This document shows positions 1 through 8,273 of a stretch of DNA of 64,000 nucleotides, one piece after another (positions within the stretch are counted from its first letter, which is position 1; every line of letters begins with the position of its first letter). The position numbers were made by a program, and so were the translations under genes. The stretch is from positions 20,327-84,326 of the forward strand of contig NZ_KB892762.1 of NCBI RefSeq assembly GCF_000373925.1, in the 5' to 3' direction. The DNA comes from Actinopolymorpha alba DSM 45243 (lineage in GTDB: Bacteria; Actinomycetota; Actinomycetes; Propionibacteriales; Actinopolymorphaceae). The notes below the pieces were generated by a model. It saw nothing but the letters and a program-made list of their open reading frames with translations. It was not told the DNA's origin and made no database searches.

Positions 1-377
1 CCCTCGTGAGCACCTTGACGGTGAGGCCGTGCGGACAGAATTACCAGAATCAGGGCTACCGTCTCCGACCGAACCGCGTGGTTTCCGCGCCTGGGCGCTC
101 CTCGTCGGTGCCAGCCGGGAGAGGGCGTGCTCCCCGGTCCAGCGCTCCATCCGCACCACCGAATGCCGGCACCGACCGGCATCGTCGAAGGCGCACGGAC
201 AGCTGGTGCCACCGGATGGAATCCGGGACGGGCCCAGAGCCTACAGCGCCGGCACCTGCCTGGTGGGACGCGCCCCCCGCCATGGTGACGGTGACCCGAA
301 CACGAGGCGAACGACTGAAGATCCAGGTCGCTTCGGTGGGCGACGCCGCGACGTGATGAGCGGCTGGTCCGGCCGCG
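1..377. other. no recognisable gene
   Basis: This stretch lies downstream of bldG, where Streptomyces and relatives often carry an RsbW-like anti-sigma kinase gene. I translated the minus strand past the bldG stop and found no kinase motif. The open frames on both strands are arginine/proline-rich without family features. I see nothing else here. Confidence 0.5.
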
Positions 378-719
378 TCACCCGGGCGGCGCGACCGCCT
401 CGTCCACGGTGTTGTGGATGGGAAACACCTTGGTGAGTCCCGTGATGCGGAAGATCTTCAGAAGCCGCTCCTGGGTGCACACGATGCGCAGGGAACCATC
501 GTGGGTGCGGACCCGTTTGAGCCCTCCCACGAGCACGCCTAGCCCGGTCGAGTCGAGAAAATCAACGCCCTCCATGTCCACCACCAGGTGGTAGTGGCCG
601 GCATTGACCAACTCGACCATCTTCTCCCGCAATCTGGGTGCGGTGTAGACGTCGATCTCCCCACCTACTTCGACCACCATGTGGTCGCCTGCAGGGTGGT
701 TCGAGAGGGAAAGGTCCAC
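378..719 (-). CDS. bldG: BldG-type anti-sigma factor antagonist (STAS domain)
   Basis: This is a 113-residue STAS protein, the length of Streptomyces BldG. It acts in partner switching: its unphosphorylated form captures an anti-sigma kinase and frees a sigma factor. The conserved phosphorylation loop DSTGLG is present with Ser57 as the expected phosphosite, preceded by [10 protein letters not shown] longer frame opens at 767, but a GTG at 719 gives the family N-terminus (VDLSLS) and has GGAGGA about 5 bases upstream, so I chose it. It is divergent from the helicase gene across roughly 84 bp, as in Streptomyces where bldG also sits by a helicase gene. No anti-sigma kinase gene is seen downstream, so its partner is probably encoded elsewhere. 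Identification is strong; developmental role is inferred from the family. Confidence 0.92.
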   Translation of the reverse strand: MDLSLSNHPAGDHMVVEVGGEIDVYTAPRLREKMVELVNAGHYHLVVDMEGVDFLDSTGLGVLVGGLKRVRTHDGSLRIVCTQERLLKIFRITGLTKVFPIHNTVDEAVAPPG

Positions 720-803
720 GAACTCCTCCAGCACTTCACGCCGACGACCAACCGCATGGGAATTCAATCACCTGCTGTGACGGCGGCGTGGCAAGGGGCG
801 CCA

Positions 804-3311
804 ATGACCTTATGCCAACGGCCCTGTGCCTGTCGCCAACTCGGTGTGACACTGTCCGACGTGTCCCTTCGCCAGCCGCACCGAACCCGCACCGGCGACG
901 AACCCGCTGCCGAGCCCTCGACGCCGATAACGGCTCCCGAAACGCGCGCCGCGGCGGCCAGGCGTCCGGAGTCCCTTCTTCGGCGCCTGTGCGCGGGGCC
1001 TGGCCGCGCGGCCCGGGTGACCCACGTCGAGTGGGTGCCCGCCCGCGCCGGCGAAACCGTCGAGTGGCCGAGCTGGGTACCCGACCGGGTCCTCGAAGGT
1101 CTCCGGTCCAACGGCATCACGCGCCCCTGGGCCCACCAGGTCGCGGCGGCCGAACTCGCCCGTTCCGGCCAGCACGTGGTGATCGCCACCGGAACGGCAT
1201 CGGGCAAGTCGCTCGGCTACCTCCTGCCGGTGCTGTCTGACGTACTCCCCGACCCGGCGGCACGTCAGGCACGGCGACGCGGGCCAACCGCCCTCTACCT
1301 CGCGCCGACCAAGGCGCTCGCCGCCGACCAGCTCCGGGCGCTGACCGAACTCGCCGGGCCTGACGTCCTGGCCACCACCTGCGACGGCGACAGCTCGTGG
1401 GAGGAGCGCGACTGGGCGCGGGACTACGCGGCGTTCATCCTCACCAATCCCGACATGCTGCACCGGTCGGTGCTGCCGGCACACGCGCGGTGGGCCCGTT
1501 TCCTGGGGGCGTTGGAGTACGTCGTCATCGACGAGTGCCACCACTACCGGGGCGTGTTCGGCTCCCACGTCGCGCAGGTGCTGCGCCGGTTGCGGCGGAT
1601 CGTGGCCCACTACGGCGCGAACCCGACCTTTGTCCTGGCCTCCGCCACGGTCTCGGAACCCTCGACCTCCGCCGCGCGGCTCACCGGTGCTCCTGTCACG
1701 GCCGTCACGGACGACGCCTCGCCGCACGGCGGACTCGCCTTTGCCCTGTGGGAGCCGCCCTTCACCAGGCAGACGGGTGAGCGCGGAGCGCCGGTACGCC
1801 GCAGCGCCACCGCGGAGACCGCCGATCTGCTCGCCGATCTGGTGTCGGACGGCGTGCGCACGGTCGCGTTCATACGGTCCCGGCGCGGCGCGGAGGTGGT
1901 CGCGATCCAGGCCCGCGAACACCTCGCGGATGTCTCCCCCGAACTCAGCCAGCAGGTGGCGGCCTACCGCGCCGGCTACCTCCCCGAGGAACGCCGCGCC
2001 CTCGAACGCGCTCTGCAGGACAAGCGGCTGCTCGGGGTCGCCGCGACCAATGCACTGGAGCTTGGTGTGGACATCGCCGGGCTCGACGCGGTGCTGGTGG
2101 CGGGATATCCGGGAACGCGGGCGTCCCTGTGGCAACAGGCGGGCCGTGCCGGACGGGGCCAGCAGGGGGCGCTGGCGGTGTTCGTCGCCCGCGACGACCC
2201 GCTCGACACCTATCTCGTGCAGCACCCGGACGCGGTCTTCGGGCCGCCCGTCGAGGCGACGGTCCTCGATCCGGACAACCCGTACGTCGTCAAACCACAC
2301 GTCGCGGCGGCCGCGGCCGAGCTGCCCATCACCGACGCCGACCTGGAGAGGTTCGGCCCGTCCACGGCCGGGGCGCTCCAGGAGCTCGAGGCCGAGGGCA
2401 TGGTGCGGCGGCGACCGCACGGGTGGTTCTGGACGCGGCGCGGGCGAGCGTGCGATCTCGCCGACATCCGGTCCCTCGGCGGAACACTGGTCCGGGTCGT
2501 GGAGGGGTCGACCGGCCGGTTGCTGGGTACGGTCGACGGCGGCGCGGCCCACACGTCTGTCCACGACGGTGCGGTCTATCTCCACCAGGGCGTGACGTAT
2601 GTCGTGGACCGGCTCGAGCTCGAAGCCGGGGTGGCGCTGGTCGAGGCGGCCGACCCCGACTACACGACGACGGCGCGCGAGGTGACCGACATCGAGGTGC
2701 TGGAGAGCGAGCGGTCGGAGGCGTGGGGGCCGGCGACCCTCGACTTCGGATCGGTCAAGGTCGAAAACCAGGTGGTCTCCTATCTCCGGCGGGCGCTGGC
2801 CTCGGGCGAGGTGCTCGGCGAGGTCCCGCTCGACCTTCCACCGCGCACCCTTCAAACTCGCGCCGTCTGGTGGACGGTGTCTGACGAGCAGGTGGCCGCG
2901 GCCGGGCTCGGCCCCGATGAGGTACCCGGTGCCGCGCACGCCGCCGAGCATGCCGCGATCGGGTTGTTGCCCCTCTTCGCCACCTGCGACCGGTGGGATG
3001 TGGGTGGTGTCTCGACGGGACGCCACGCCGACACCGGCCGGGTCACGGTCTTCGTGTACGACGGCCACCCGGGCGGCGCGGGCTTCGCCGAGCGCGGCTA
3101 CACCGCCGCCGCGGCGTGGCTGCGGGCCACAAGGGAGGCGATCGCGGCATGCGGATGCGCCGAGGGCTGCCCGTCATGCGTACAGTCACCGAAATGCGGG
3201 AATGGGAACAATCCGCTCGACAAGGCCGGCGCGGTCCGGCTGCTCGACGTCCTGCTGTCACATGCCCCACGTCAGTCCGCACCGACCAAAGGAGATGACG
3301 GCTCGCCATGA
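804..3311 (+). CDS. MrfA/YprA-family DEAD/DEAH-box helicase with C-terminal Zn-binding domain
   Basis: This is a superfamily 2 helicase of about 835 residues. Motif I GTASGKS lies near residue 130 and the DEAH-box variant DECH near residue 243. Motif VI-like QQAGRAGRG follows in the second RecA lobe. The C-terminal DUF1998-type region has a cysteine cluster starting near residue 783 (CGCAEGCPSC then KCGN), as in the MrfA (YprA) family, which in Bacillus repairs mitomycin lesions. The frame is open from 588, but the first 72 residues overlap bldG antisense and lack family likeness. ATG 804 has an AAGGGG about 7 bases upstream. A further GTG start near 846 cannot be excluded. It corresponds to Rv3649 in the mycobacterial order. 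A DNA-repair role is inferred from the family. Confidence 0.9.
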   Translation: MTLCQRPCACRQLGVTLSDVSLRQPHRTRTGDEPAAEPSTPITAPETRAAAARRPESLLRRLCAGPGRAARVTHVEWVPARAGETVEWPSWVPDRVLEGLRSNGITRPWAHQVAAAELARSGQHVVIATGTASGKSLGYLLPVLSDVLPDPAARQARRRGPTALYLAPTKALAADQLRALTELAGPDVLATTCDGDSSWEERDWARDYAAFILTNPDMLHRSVLPAHARWARFLGALEYVVIDECHHYRGVFGSHVAQVLRRLRRIVAHYGANPTFVLASATVSEPSTSAARLTGAPVTAVTDDASPHGGLAFALWEPPFTRQTGERGAPVRRSATAETADLLADLVSDGVRTVAFIRSRRGAEVVAIQAREHLADVSPELSQQVAAYRAGYLPEERRALERALQDKRLLGVAATNALELGVDIAGLDAVLVAGYPGTRASLWQQAGRAGRGQQGALAVFVARDDPLDTYLVQHPDAVFGPPVEATVLDPDNPYVVKPHVAAAAAELPITDADLERFGPSTAGALQELEAEGMVRRRPHGWFWTRRGRACDLADIRSLGGTLVRVVEGSTGRLLGTVDGGAAHTSVHDGAVYLHQGVTYVVDRLELEAGVALVEAADPDYTTTAREVTDIEVLESERSEAWGPATLDFGSVKVENQVVSYLRRALASGEVLGEVPLDLPPRTLQTRAVWWTVSDEQVAAAGLGPDEVPGAAHAAEHAAIGLLPLFATCDRWDVGGVSTGRHADTGRVTVFVYDGHPGGAGFAERGYTAAAAWLRATREAIAACGCAEGCPSCVQSPKCGNGNNPLDKAGAVRLLDVLLSHAPRQSAPTKGDDGSP

Positions 3312-4090
3312 TCATCGTCGGCATCATCCTCATCCTCCTCGCGATCGCGGTGGTCGCCGGCTTCGTGGTGGGCGGCTCACAACCCACGACAGTGGACATC
3401 GGCAGCCTTCGGATCGAGAGCTCGACGTCGACGTTCTTCTTCTTTGGCGTGGGAGTCACTTTGGCCACCGTGGTCGGGGTGTGGTTCGTACTCCTTGGCG
3501 TCAGGCGCTGGCGCCACCGGCGGGAGGTACTCCACGAGCTACGCCAACGTCCGCAGGAAAGGTCAGCTCCGGCGTTCCCGGAAGGTGACCAACGGGCTCT
3601 CCCCGGGTCCGCGGCTCCGCAACCGGGCGCCGTCGCGGAGCCGTACCCCAGCACCGCCGAGCCGTACCCCAGCATCGCCGAGCAGCGTCCAGAGGAACGT
3701 GATCGTGAGGCGTCCTCAGCGGATACGTGGGCCGGAAGGCCGGATACGTGGGCCGGACGAGAGTCGGTCGATCTCTCTGGCACCTGGACGTCGCCTCGTG
3801 CCGCGGCGTCGTCACCGGACGTTCCTCCGTCGCGGCATCGAGGTGAGGCGACCACCGACGAACACCCGTGGCACACCGCGCCATATCCGTCCGAGCGGGC
3901 GCAGTCCCAAGCCACGCAGTCCCAGCCCACGCAGTCTCAACCCACACAGTCCCAACCCACCCAGTCGCAGCGCGCACAGTCGTGGCGAGCGCAGTCGCAG
4001 TGGGCGGACGGCGAAGAGCGTCCGGACGAGTCCGGGCGTGCGATCCCTCGCCGATCGCGAAGCGACAGCGAGCACGACTGGCATCCCTAG
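3308..4090 (+). CDS. hypothetical two-TM membrane protein with repetitive C-terminal tail
   Basis: A 260-residue protein of no family I recognise. It starts ATGA-coupled to the helicase stop. Residues 1-24 form one membrane segment and residues about 45-65 a second, followed by a basic WRHRR stop-transfer motif, so the long tail should be cytoplasmic. The tail is low complexity: an EPYPS-centred 8-residue duplication, a DTWAGR duplication, then five or more AQSQPTQSQ-type pentapeptide units encoded by a 15-bp direct repeat around 3900-3980. Such Gln/Ser/Pro tails are disordered. Function is unknown; translational coupling suggests co-expression with the helicase but does not prove a shared role. 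Confidence 0.75.
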   Translation: MIIVGIILILLAIAVVAGFVVGGSQPTTVDIGSLRIESSTSTFFFFGVGVTLATVVGVWFVLLGVRRWRHRREVLHELRQRPQERSAPAFPEGDQRALPGSAAPQPGAVAEPYPSTAEPYPSIAEQRPEERDREASSADTWAGRPDTWAGRESVDLSGTWTSPRAAASSPDVPPSRHRGEATTDEHPWHTAPYPSERAQSQATQSQPTQSQPTQSQPTQSQRAQSWRAQSQWADGEERPDESGRAIPRRSRSDSEHDWHP

Positions 4091-4125
4091 GCCGGTAGGC
4101 CTGCCATCCGCCGGCGGCTCGCCCG

Positions 4126-4584
4126 TCACGGCGGAGCACGGCTCCACGCGCCCATGTCATGGCGGGCACGGCCCCACTCCGAGGTCGGGCCCGCCTTGGC
4201 CCGAGCTCGCATGGTGAGCAGGTCGCCTGCGAGCGTCCGCGGTCGAACCTCGACCACGACGTCCACCACGGCACCGGTCAGGGTGCAGCTGATCAGACGA
4301 GCCTGATGCGCCGCGGCTATCCGAGCAGCGACCGAACAGGCACCGTCCATCGCCGCTGGCCCGCCGGCAGCCGCGGACAAGGCGGCGAGGTCGGCGGCGG
4401 TGTCAGCACGACGCCCAGCGGACATCACCGCCACGATGGTGACCGAGACGAGTCCGGCCAGGATCAGCACAGCGGCGACGGCCAGAGTCCAGATGCTGCC
4501 GCTACCGCGTTCGGTGCCGAGCGGGGAGGTTCGGCGCACCTCCCCCGAACCGCCGGAGCCCGCCGCACGGCGCCTGTCAATCAT
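4126..4584 (-). CDS. Rv3654c-family TadE-like protein (last gene of tad operon)
   Basis: A 152-residue protein with one N-terminal membrane segment (about residues 31-55) after a basic start containing the pilin-like RGSGSIW context. It then has an ADTAADLAALSAA stretch typical of the Rv3654c/TadG-like group found at the end of actinobacterial tad clusters. The open frame extends to 4659, but ATG 4584 overlaps the TadE stop as ATGA, which fixes the start. The protein is probably a minor, membrane-anchored part of the Flp/Tad machinery. It has two cysteines in the mature part, which may form a disulfide outside the membrane. It is convergent with the repeat-rich membrane gene, 35 bp apart. Confidence 0.8.
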   Translation of the reverse strand: MIDRRRAAGSGGSGEVRRTSPLGTERGSGSIWTLAVAAVLILAGLVSVTIVAVMSAGRRADTAADLAALSAAAGGPAAMDGACSVAARIAAAHQARLISCTLTGAVVDVVVEVRPRTLAGDLLTMRARAKAGPTSEWGRARHDMGAWSRAPP

Positions 4585-4970
4585 GGCGATCCCGGCTCGA
4601 GCACGACGGCGGCCTGCCCGGTGACCTCGATGCCAGGCACTCCGGACAGGACCTGCCACGGTGGCCGCGCAGCCACCCGAACCCGGACCGTGGCGAGGCC
4701 GTCTTCCACCTGGATCGCGATCCGCGAACCCTCAGGGGCGCTTCGCATCCCCTCGGCTCGGCTGGCGGACAGAGTCTCACCCCTCGCCACGGCCCGAGCG
4801 GTGTCGCGCGCCGCGTCCACGCACCGAGCTTGGGCGCCCACGACCGACACGACCCATGCCATGCCGACCGTGACCACCGCCAGGGCGGTGAGCGCGAGCG
4901 CTGTCTCCACGGTCACCATTCCCCGCTCTGGACTACGCCCGGGGAGAGCGGGTGAAAGCCCGACCCGCAT
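4581..4970 (-). CDS. TadE-family minor pilin
   Basis: A 129-residue TadE-like pseudopilin. After about 18 polar residues comes ERGMVTVETALALTALAVV, the type IV pilin-like pattern with Gly before the hydrophobic helix and Glu at position +5. Prepilin peptidase would be expected to cut after that glycine. A longer frame opens at 5093, but ATG 4970 carries a very strong AAGGAGGTG 8-9 bases upstream and gives the expected short leader. It lies between the Flp pilin and the Rv3654c-like gene, as in mycobacteria (Rv3655c position). The leader upstream contains five imperfect direct repeats. No prepilin peptidase gene occurs in this cluster, so it must be supplied from elsewhere. Confidence 0.87.
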   Translation of the reverse strand: MRVGLSPALPGRSPERGMVTVETALALTALAVVTVGMAWVVSVVGAQARCVDAARDTARAVARGETLSASRAEGMRSAPEGSRIAIQVEDGLATVRVRVAARPPWQVLSGVPGIEVTGQAAVVLEPGSP

Positions 4971-4984
4971 CACAGCGCACCTCC

Positions 4985-5057
4985 TTTCTGACGCCTTCGT
5001 TTCTGACTTGCCTTCGTTCTGACGGCCTTGTTTCTGACTGCCTTCTTCCTGACCGCC
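4985..5057 (-). repeat. five imperfect direct repeats in the tadE leader
   Basis: Five copies of a TTTCTGACNGCCTTCG-like unit (plus-strand reading; 12-17 bp each) lie head to tail at about 4985, 5000, 5017, 5031 and 5046. They sit immediately upstream of the tadE Shine-Dalgarno sequence, between the pilin and tadE genes, so they would be in the mRNA leader of tadE. Confidence 0.75.
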
Positions 5058-5133
5058 AGCCCGTCCGGCTGGCTGGGCTGGGTGGCCGAGCAAAGCCCCG
5101 CGCGCCGGCCTGGCCGGCCACCCGCCACGCGCG

Positions 5134-5310
5134 TCAGCTCGCGATGCTGAGCGCGGCCTTGATCAGCTTCATCAGGAGCTGTTGCACTTCCGAACCGCCG
5201 ACCAGCTTCATGAGCAGCCCGGCGAAGCTGGCCGCGGCGACGGTGCAGATGGCGTACTCCGCCGTTGCCATGCCGCGCTCGTCGTCGACAAGCGACCGTG
5301 GTGTGCGCAA
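5134..5310 (-). CDS. Flp-type major pilin (DUF4244 family)
   Basis: A 58-residue prepilin, too short for most gene finders. It starts at TTG 5310 with GAGGAGG 6-7 bases upstream. The sequence shows a short charged leader ending DERG, then MATAEYA, the Flp motif (Gly cleavage site, Glu5, Tyr6), then a single hydrophobic helix. The DUF4244 family occupies this spot in actinobacterial tad clusters (Rv3656c). It should be the major subunit of a Flp pilus exported by TadA/TadB/TadC. A longer frame to 5688 is an artefact overlapping tadC. A 173-bp gap with a perfect hairpin separates it from tadC, whereas tadC, tadB, ssd and tadA are otherwise tightly packed. Confidence 0.88.
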   Translation of the reverse strand: MRTPRSLVDDERGMATAEYAICTVAAASFAGLLMKLVGGSEVQQLLMKLIKAALSIAS

Positions 5311-5351
5311 GGGAGACCTCCTCAGGGGTGTCCGGCAGCCGGCCGGCGCGG

Positions 5352-5368
5352 CGCCCCGGATCGGGGCG
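5352..5368. terminator. hairpin between tadC and pilin gene
   Basis: A perfect 7-bp GC-only stem (CGCCCCG/CGGGGCG) with a 3-base loop sits 42 bp upstream of the pilin TTG. There is no T run. It may stabilise or uncouple the pilin mRNA rather than stop transcription. Confidence 0.4.
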
Positions 5369-5483
5369 TAATCGAGAATGCGCCGGTGGCGGTCGCGCTG
5401 GCGGGCTCCGGCGAGGGTCTGGGGACAACTCCGCAGTCCGGCAAGCTGTGGACAATTCGGTGGCAGAGCATGCGTGTGGCTGG

Positions 5484-6284
5484 TCATCGCAGCAACCCGG
5501 TGACAGCCCCGGCGACCAGCGGGACGACCCCGACCAACACGAACGCCGGCAGGAAACAGAGCCCCAACGGCGCTGCCGCCTTCACGCCGACCGCGCGGGC
5601 GCGTTGGTCCGCATCGGCCCGCCTGGACTGGCGTGCGTCGTCGGCGAGCCGCTCGAGAGTGCTCGCGAGCGGCGCGCCGGTGTCCCACACGCGGACCATC
5701 GACCGACCGAAGGGTGCGAGCACGGAGTCCTCGAGAAAGCCCGACCAGGCGGTCTGGGCATCGCTACCGAGCCGAAGCGCGGCCGCGACCTGGCGAAGCT
5801 CGGCCGCGAGCGGACCCCGCATCCCTCGTCCGATCACCTCGATCGACAGGCCCGGCGGATGCCCAGCGCGGAGGCAGGCCGCCAGCAGATCGGCCGCCAG
5901 CGGAAGTTCGGCGGCGAGGCGTTCGCGGCGGATCCGGCTCTCGCGGGGTTCGAGGCGCGCGAGGACCTGGCCGAGGAGCACGGCCACGACCGCCCCCGCG
6001 ACGAATCCCGCCCCGCCACCCACCACGAAACCAGCGACCAGGCCCGCGAACGCCGCGACCAGCCACCGAGCTCTCCCCTGCCCCAGGTGACGCTGGCCGA
6101 CCCGGGCAGGCCTCGCGGGAATCCCAGTGGTGGCGCCACCGTGGTCTGACCTCATCGGCCCAGCTGACCCGCCGCCCTCCCACCCCGCCGCCGGCCGCAG
6201 CGAGACCAGCCGCCGCCTCGACCCCACCGGCCACCACCAGAACAGGACGGCAAGCCCCGCCAGAAGTCCGGCCAACGCGGTCAC
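5484..6284 (-). CDS. tadC: TadC-like type II secretion F family membrane protein
   Basis: A 266-residue inner-membrane platform protein of the GspF/TadC family. Hydrophobic segments lie near the N-terminus (from residue 2), around residues 75-110 and at the C-terminus. The conserved GspF stretch with PLAADLLAACLRAG and later AKAAAPLGLCFLPAF-like sequence is present. The frame opens at 6371, but GTG 6284 overlaps the tadB stop as GTGA and has GGAGG upstream. It should form the membrane platform with TadB beneath the pilus. It is downstream of tadB and upstream of the pilin gene (Rv3657c position). Confidence 0.88.
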   Translation of the reverse strand: MTALAGLLAGLAVLFWWWPVGSRRRLVSLRPAAGWEGGGSAGPMRSDHGGATTGIPARPARVGQRHLGQGRARWLVAAFAGLVAGFVVGGGAGFVAGAVVAVLLGQVLARLEPRESRIRRERLAAELPLAADLLAACLRAGHPPGLSIEVIGRGMRGPLAAELRQVAAALRLGSDAQTAWSGFLEDSVLAPFGRSMVRVWDTGAPLASTLERLADDARQSRRADADQRARAVGVKAAAPLGLCFLPAFVLVGVVPLVAGAVTGLLR

Positions 6285-7006
6285 CGCGGGTCCTCCGCTC
6301 GCCGCGCGAGGTGCTCGACCCAGACAAGGCCCAGCGCCGCGAGGACCCCACCGAGGAGGAGGCAGCCCCAACCGAGGGGCGTTCCGAGCAGAAAGGCGAG
6401 CGGATCGCTCCCGGCGCCCATCCCGACCACCAGTCCAAACAGCGGCAGGGCAGCAAGGATGCGTGCGGTCGCCCGTGGCCCGGCGAGTGCGGCGGCGACC
6501 TCACGTCCGAGCGCATCTTCCGCCCGAACGCCAAGAGCGAGCCGGTCCACAACGGCGGCGAGCCCCGCACCCGTGCCAGCCGCGACGGACCAGGCCACGG
6601 CCAGCCCGGGCAGCACGTCGCCCACGGGTGGTGGAACTCCCGCCAACGCGGCCGGCACATCGCCGCCCGCGCGACTCGCCGCCGCCGCGGGTCCGAGCTC
6701 GGAAAGCACCTCGGCCGCCGCCGACAACGCTCGACTCGGGCTGTGACCGGCCCGCAGCTCGGCGGCGAGGACGTCGTAGGCCTCGCGGACCGCGGCCCGG
6801 GCCTGTTGGTGGGTCCGGCCGCTCCGTGCCAACCGAGTCTCTGAGAGCCACCGCCGCAGTCGCGTGACCAGCCCGGCACCGGTTGCATGAGCTCGCGGAT
6901 CCGGCGTACCCAGGCGGCGGGCGAGCAGGGAGCCCGGCCGCGCCGGCATCGCGAGTGCGGCTGCCGACGCCGCGAGGCCGAGGCAGATCACCAGACCCAC
7001 GCTCAT
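6281..7006 (-). CDS. tadB: TadB-like type II secretion F family membrane protein
   Basis: A 241-residue TadB homologue with an N-terminal membrane segment (MSVGLVICLGLAAS) and C-terminal hydrophobic pairs ending near EHLARRAEDPR. The central region carries the GspF-domain pattern YDVLAAELRAGHSPSRAL. ATG 7006 is the natural start because everything upstream in the frame is arginine-rich low-complexity sequence. It is separated from tadA by 76 bp that include a GAGCGAGCG-rich palindromic stretch, and it is GTGA-coupled to tadC. Together TadB and TadC should form the heteromeric platform driven by TadA. Confidence 0.87.
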   Translation of the reverse strand: MSVGLVICLGLAASAAALAMPARPGSLLARRLGTPDPRAHATGAGLVTRLRRWLSETRLARSGRTHQQARAAVREAYDVLAAELRAGHSPSRALSAAAEVLSELGPAAAASRAGGDVPAALAGVPPPVGDVLPGLAVAWSVAAGTGAGLAAVVDRLALGVRAEDALGREVAAALAGPRATARILAALPLFGLVVGMGAGSDPLAFLLGTPLGWGCLLLGGVLAALGLVWVEHLARRAEDPR

Positions 7007-7082
7007 GCGCGTCCTCGCTCCGCTCCGGGCGCGCACGAGGCACCAGGCGCGCTGTGTTGGACGATTCGCTCGCTGCGCTCGC

Positions 7083-8273
7083 TCACGAGGCGCCCTCCTC
7101 GGCGAGCCGGCGGGTGAGGAGGGCCGAGAGCCGGGCCATACCGGCACCAGGGACGACCTCGCCCGCCGCCCCGAACTCCACCGCGGGCGTTGCCCTCACC
7201 AACCCGTCGGCCGCGCGCTCGAAGACACAGATCTCATCCACTCGCCGGCGCCCGTCTCGACCCCGGGCGACCTGGATGACCACCTCCACCGCGGCCGCCA
7301 GCTGGCTGTGGACAGCACCGCGGTCGAGGCCGGCGGCGACCCCCAATGCCTCCACCCGCGCGGGGACCTCGACGGCGGAGTTGGCATGGAGGGTGCCGCA
7401 GCCACCTTCGTGGCCGGTGTTGAGAGCGGCCAGCAGATCAACGATCTCCGCACCACGCACCTCGCCGACGACCAGCCGGTCAGGTCGCATACGTAACGCG
7501 TGGCGTACCAGCGTGCGCAGGTCGATCTCGCCGGCGCCTTCGACGTTGGGTGGCCGGCCCTCGAGGTGGACAACGTGGGGATGAGCCGGCGTGAGTTCGC
7601 TCGCGTCCTCGACGATGACGAGGCGCTCGTTGGTGGGGACGAGCGACAACAGGGTGGCCAGCAGGGTCGTCTTGCCCGCCCCGGTGCCACCCGAGACCAG
7701 GAATGCCAACCTCGCCTTGACAATCCTGGCCAGCAACCGCGCACCGTCAGGCGGGACCGAACCCTCGAAAACAAGCTCGTCCATCGTGAACGCCCGCCGC
7801 CGTGGTATCCGCAGGGAGATGCAGGTGCCGCCGGTCGACACCGGCCAGAGCACCGCATGGAACCGGCTGCCGTCCGGCAACCGGGCGTCCACGAACGGCG
7901 TGGCGTCGTCGAGGCGACGCCGGGCCGAGCCAGCGAGCCGCTGCGCGAGCCGGCGTACGGCATGGTCGTCGTCGAAGGTCACGCCCGCTGGCTCGAGACC
8001 GGATCCCCGATCGATCCAGACCTGCGCGGGACCGTGGACGAGCACGTCTGTGACGCCCGGCTCGGCCAGCAGCGGCTCGAGCGGTCCCACACCCGCGATG
8101 TCTCTGCGCAGCGCCTCCACCACGTCGAGGACCACCGCGTCACCCAGGAGTCGCCCCTCCGACCGGAGCGCGGCGGCCACTCGGGCCGGTGTCGGCTCCC
8201 CCGCGTCGAGCGCGAGCGTGGCGCGGACCCGTTGGAGCAGAGCCGGGTCGACGCCCGCGATCCGGGCGTTCAC
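7083..8273 (-). CDS. tadA: TadA/CpaF pilus assembly ATPase
   Basis: A 396-residue secretion ATPase of the VirB11/CpaF family. Walker A GGTGAGKTT is at residues 195-203, followed by IVEDASEL (Asp box-like acidic motif), the LVRHALRMRPDRLVVGEVRG Walker B region and a His box (NTGHEGGCGTLHANSA). It powers Flp pilus polymerisation from the cytoplasmic face. The GTG start overlaps the ssd stop as GTGA, which indicates translational coupling. The C-terminus ends LLTRRLAEEGAS, with no second domain. Confidence 0.93.
   Translation of the reverse strand: MNARIAGVDPALLQRVRATLALDAGEPTPARVAAALRSEGRLLGDAVVLDVVEALRRDIAGVGPLEPLLAEPGVTDVLVHGPAQVWIDRGSGLEPAGVTFDDDHAVRRLAQRLAGSARRRLDDATPFVDARLPDGSRFHAVLWPVSTGGTCISLRIPRRRAFTMDELVFEGSVPPDGARLLARIVKARLAFLVSGGTGAGKTTLLATLLSLVPTNERLVIVEDASELTPAHPHVVHLEGRPPNVEGAGEIDLRTLVRHALRMRPDRLVVGEVRGAEIVDLLAALNTGHEGGCGTLHANSAVEVPARVEALGVAAGLDRGAVHSQLAAAVEVVIQVARGRDGRRRVDEICVFERAADGLVRATPAVEFGAAGEVVPGAGMARLSALLTRRLAEEGAS

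Noticed and set aside
56..283. Minus-strand frame after bldG as an RsbW-type anti-sigma kinase
   Set aside because: Translation lacks the N, G1 and G2 boxes of GHKL kinases and is stop-bounded to 75 residues.
810..3068. 752-codon open frame on the minus strand opposite the helicase gene
   Set aside because: It is a GC-rich antisense shadow. The plus-strand frame has full helicase motifs, while this one has Arg/Gly/His-rich text without domains.
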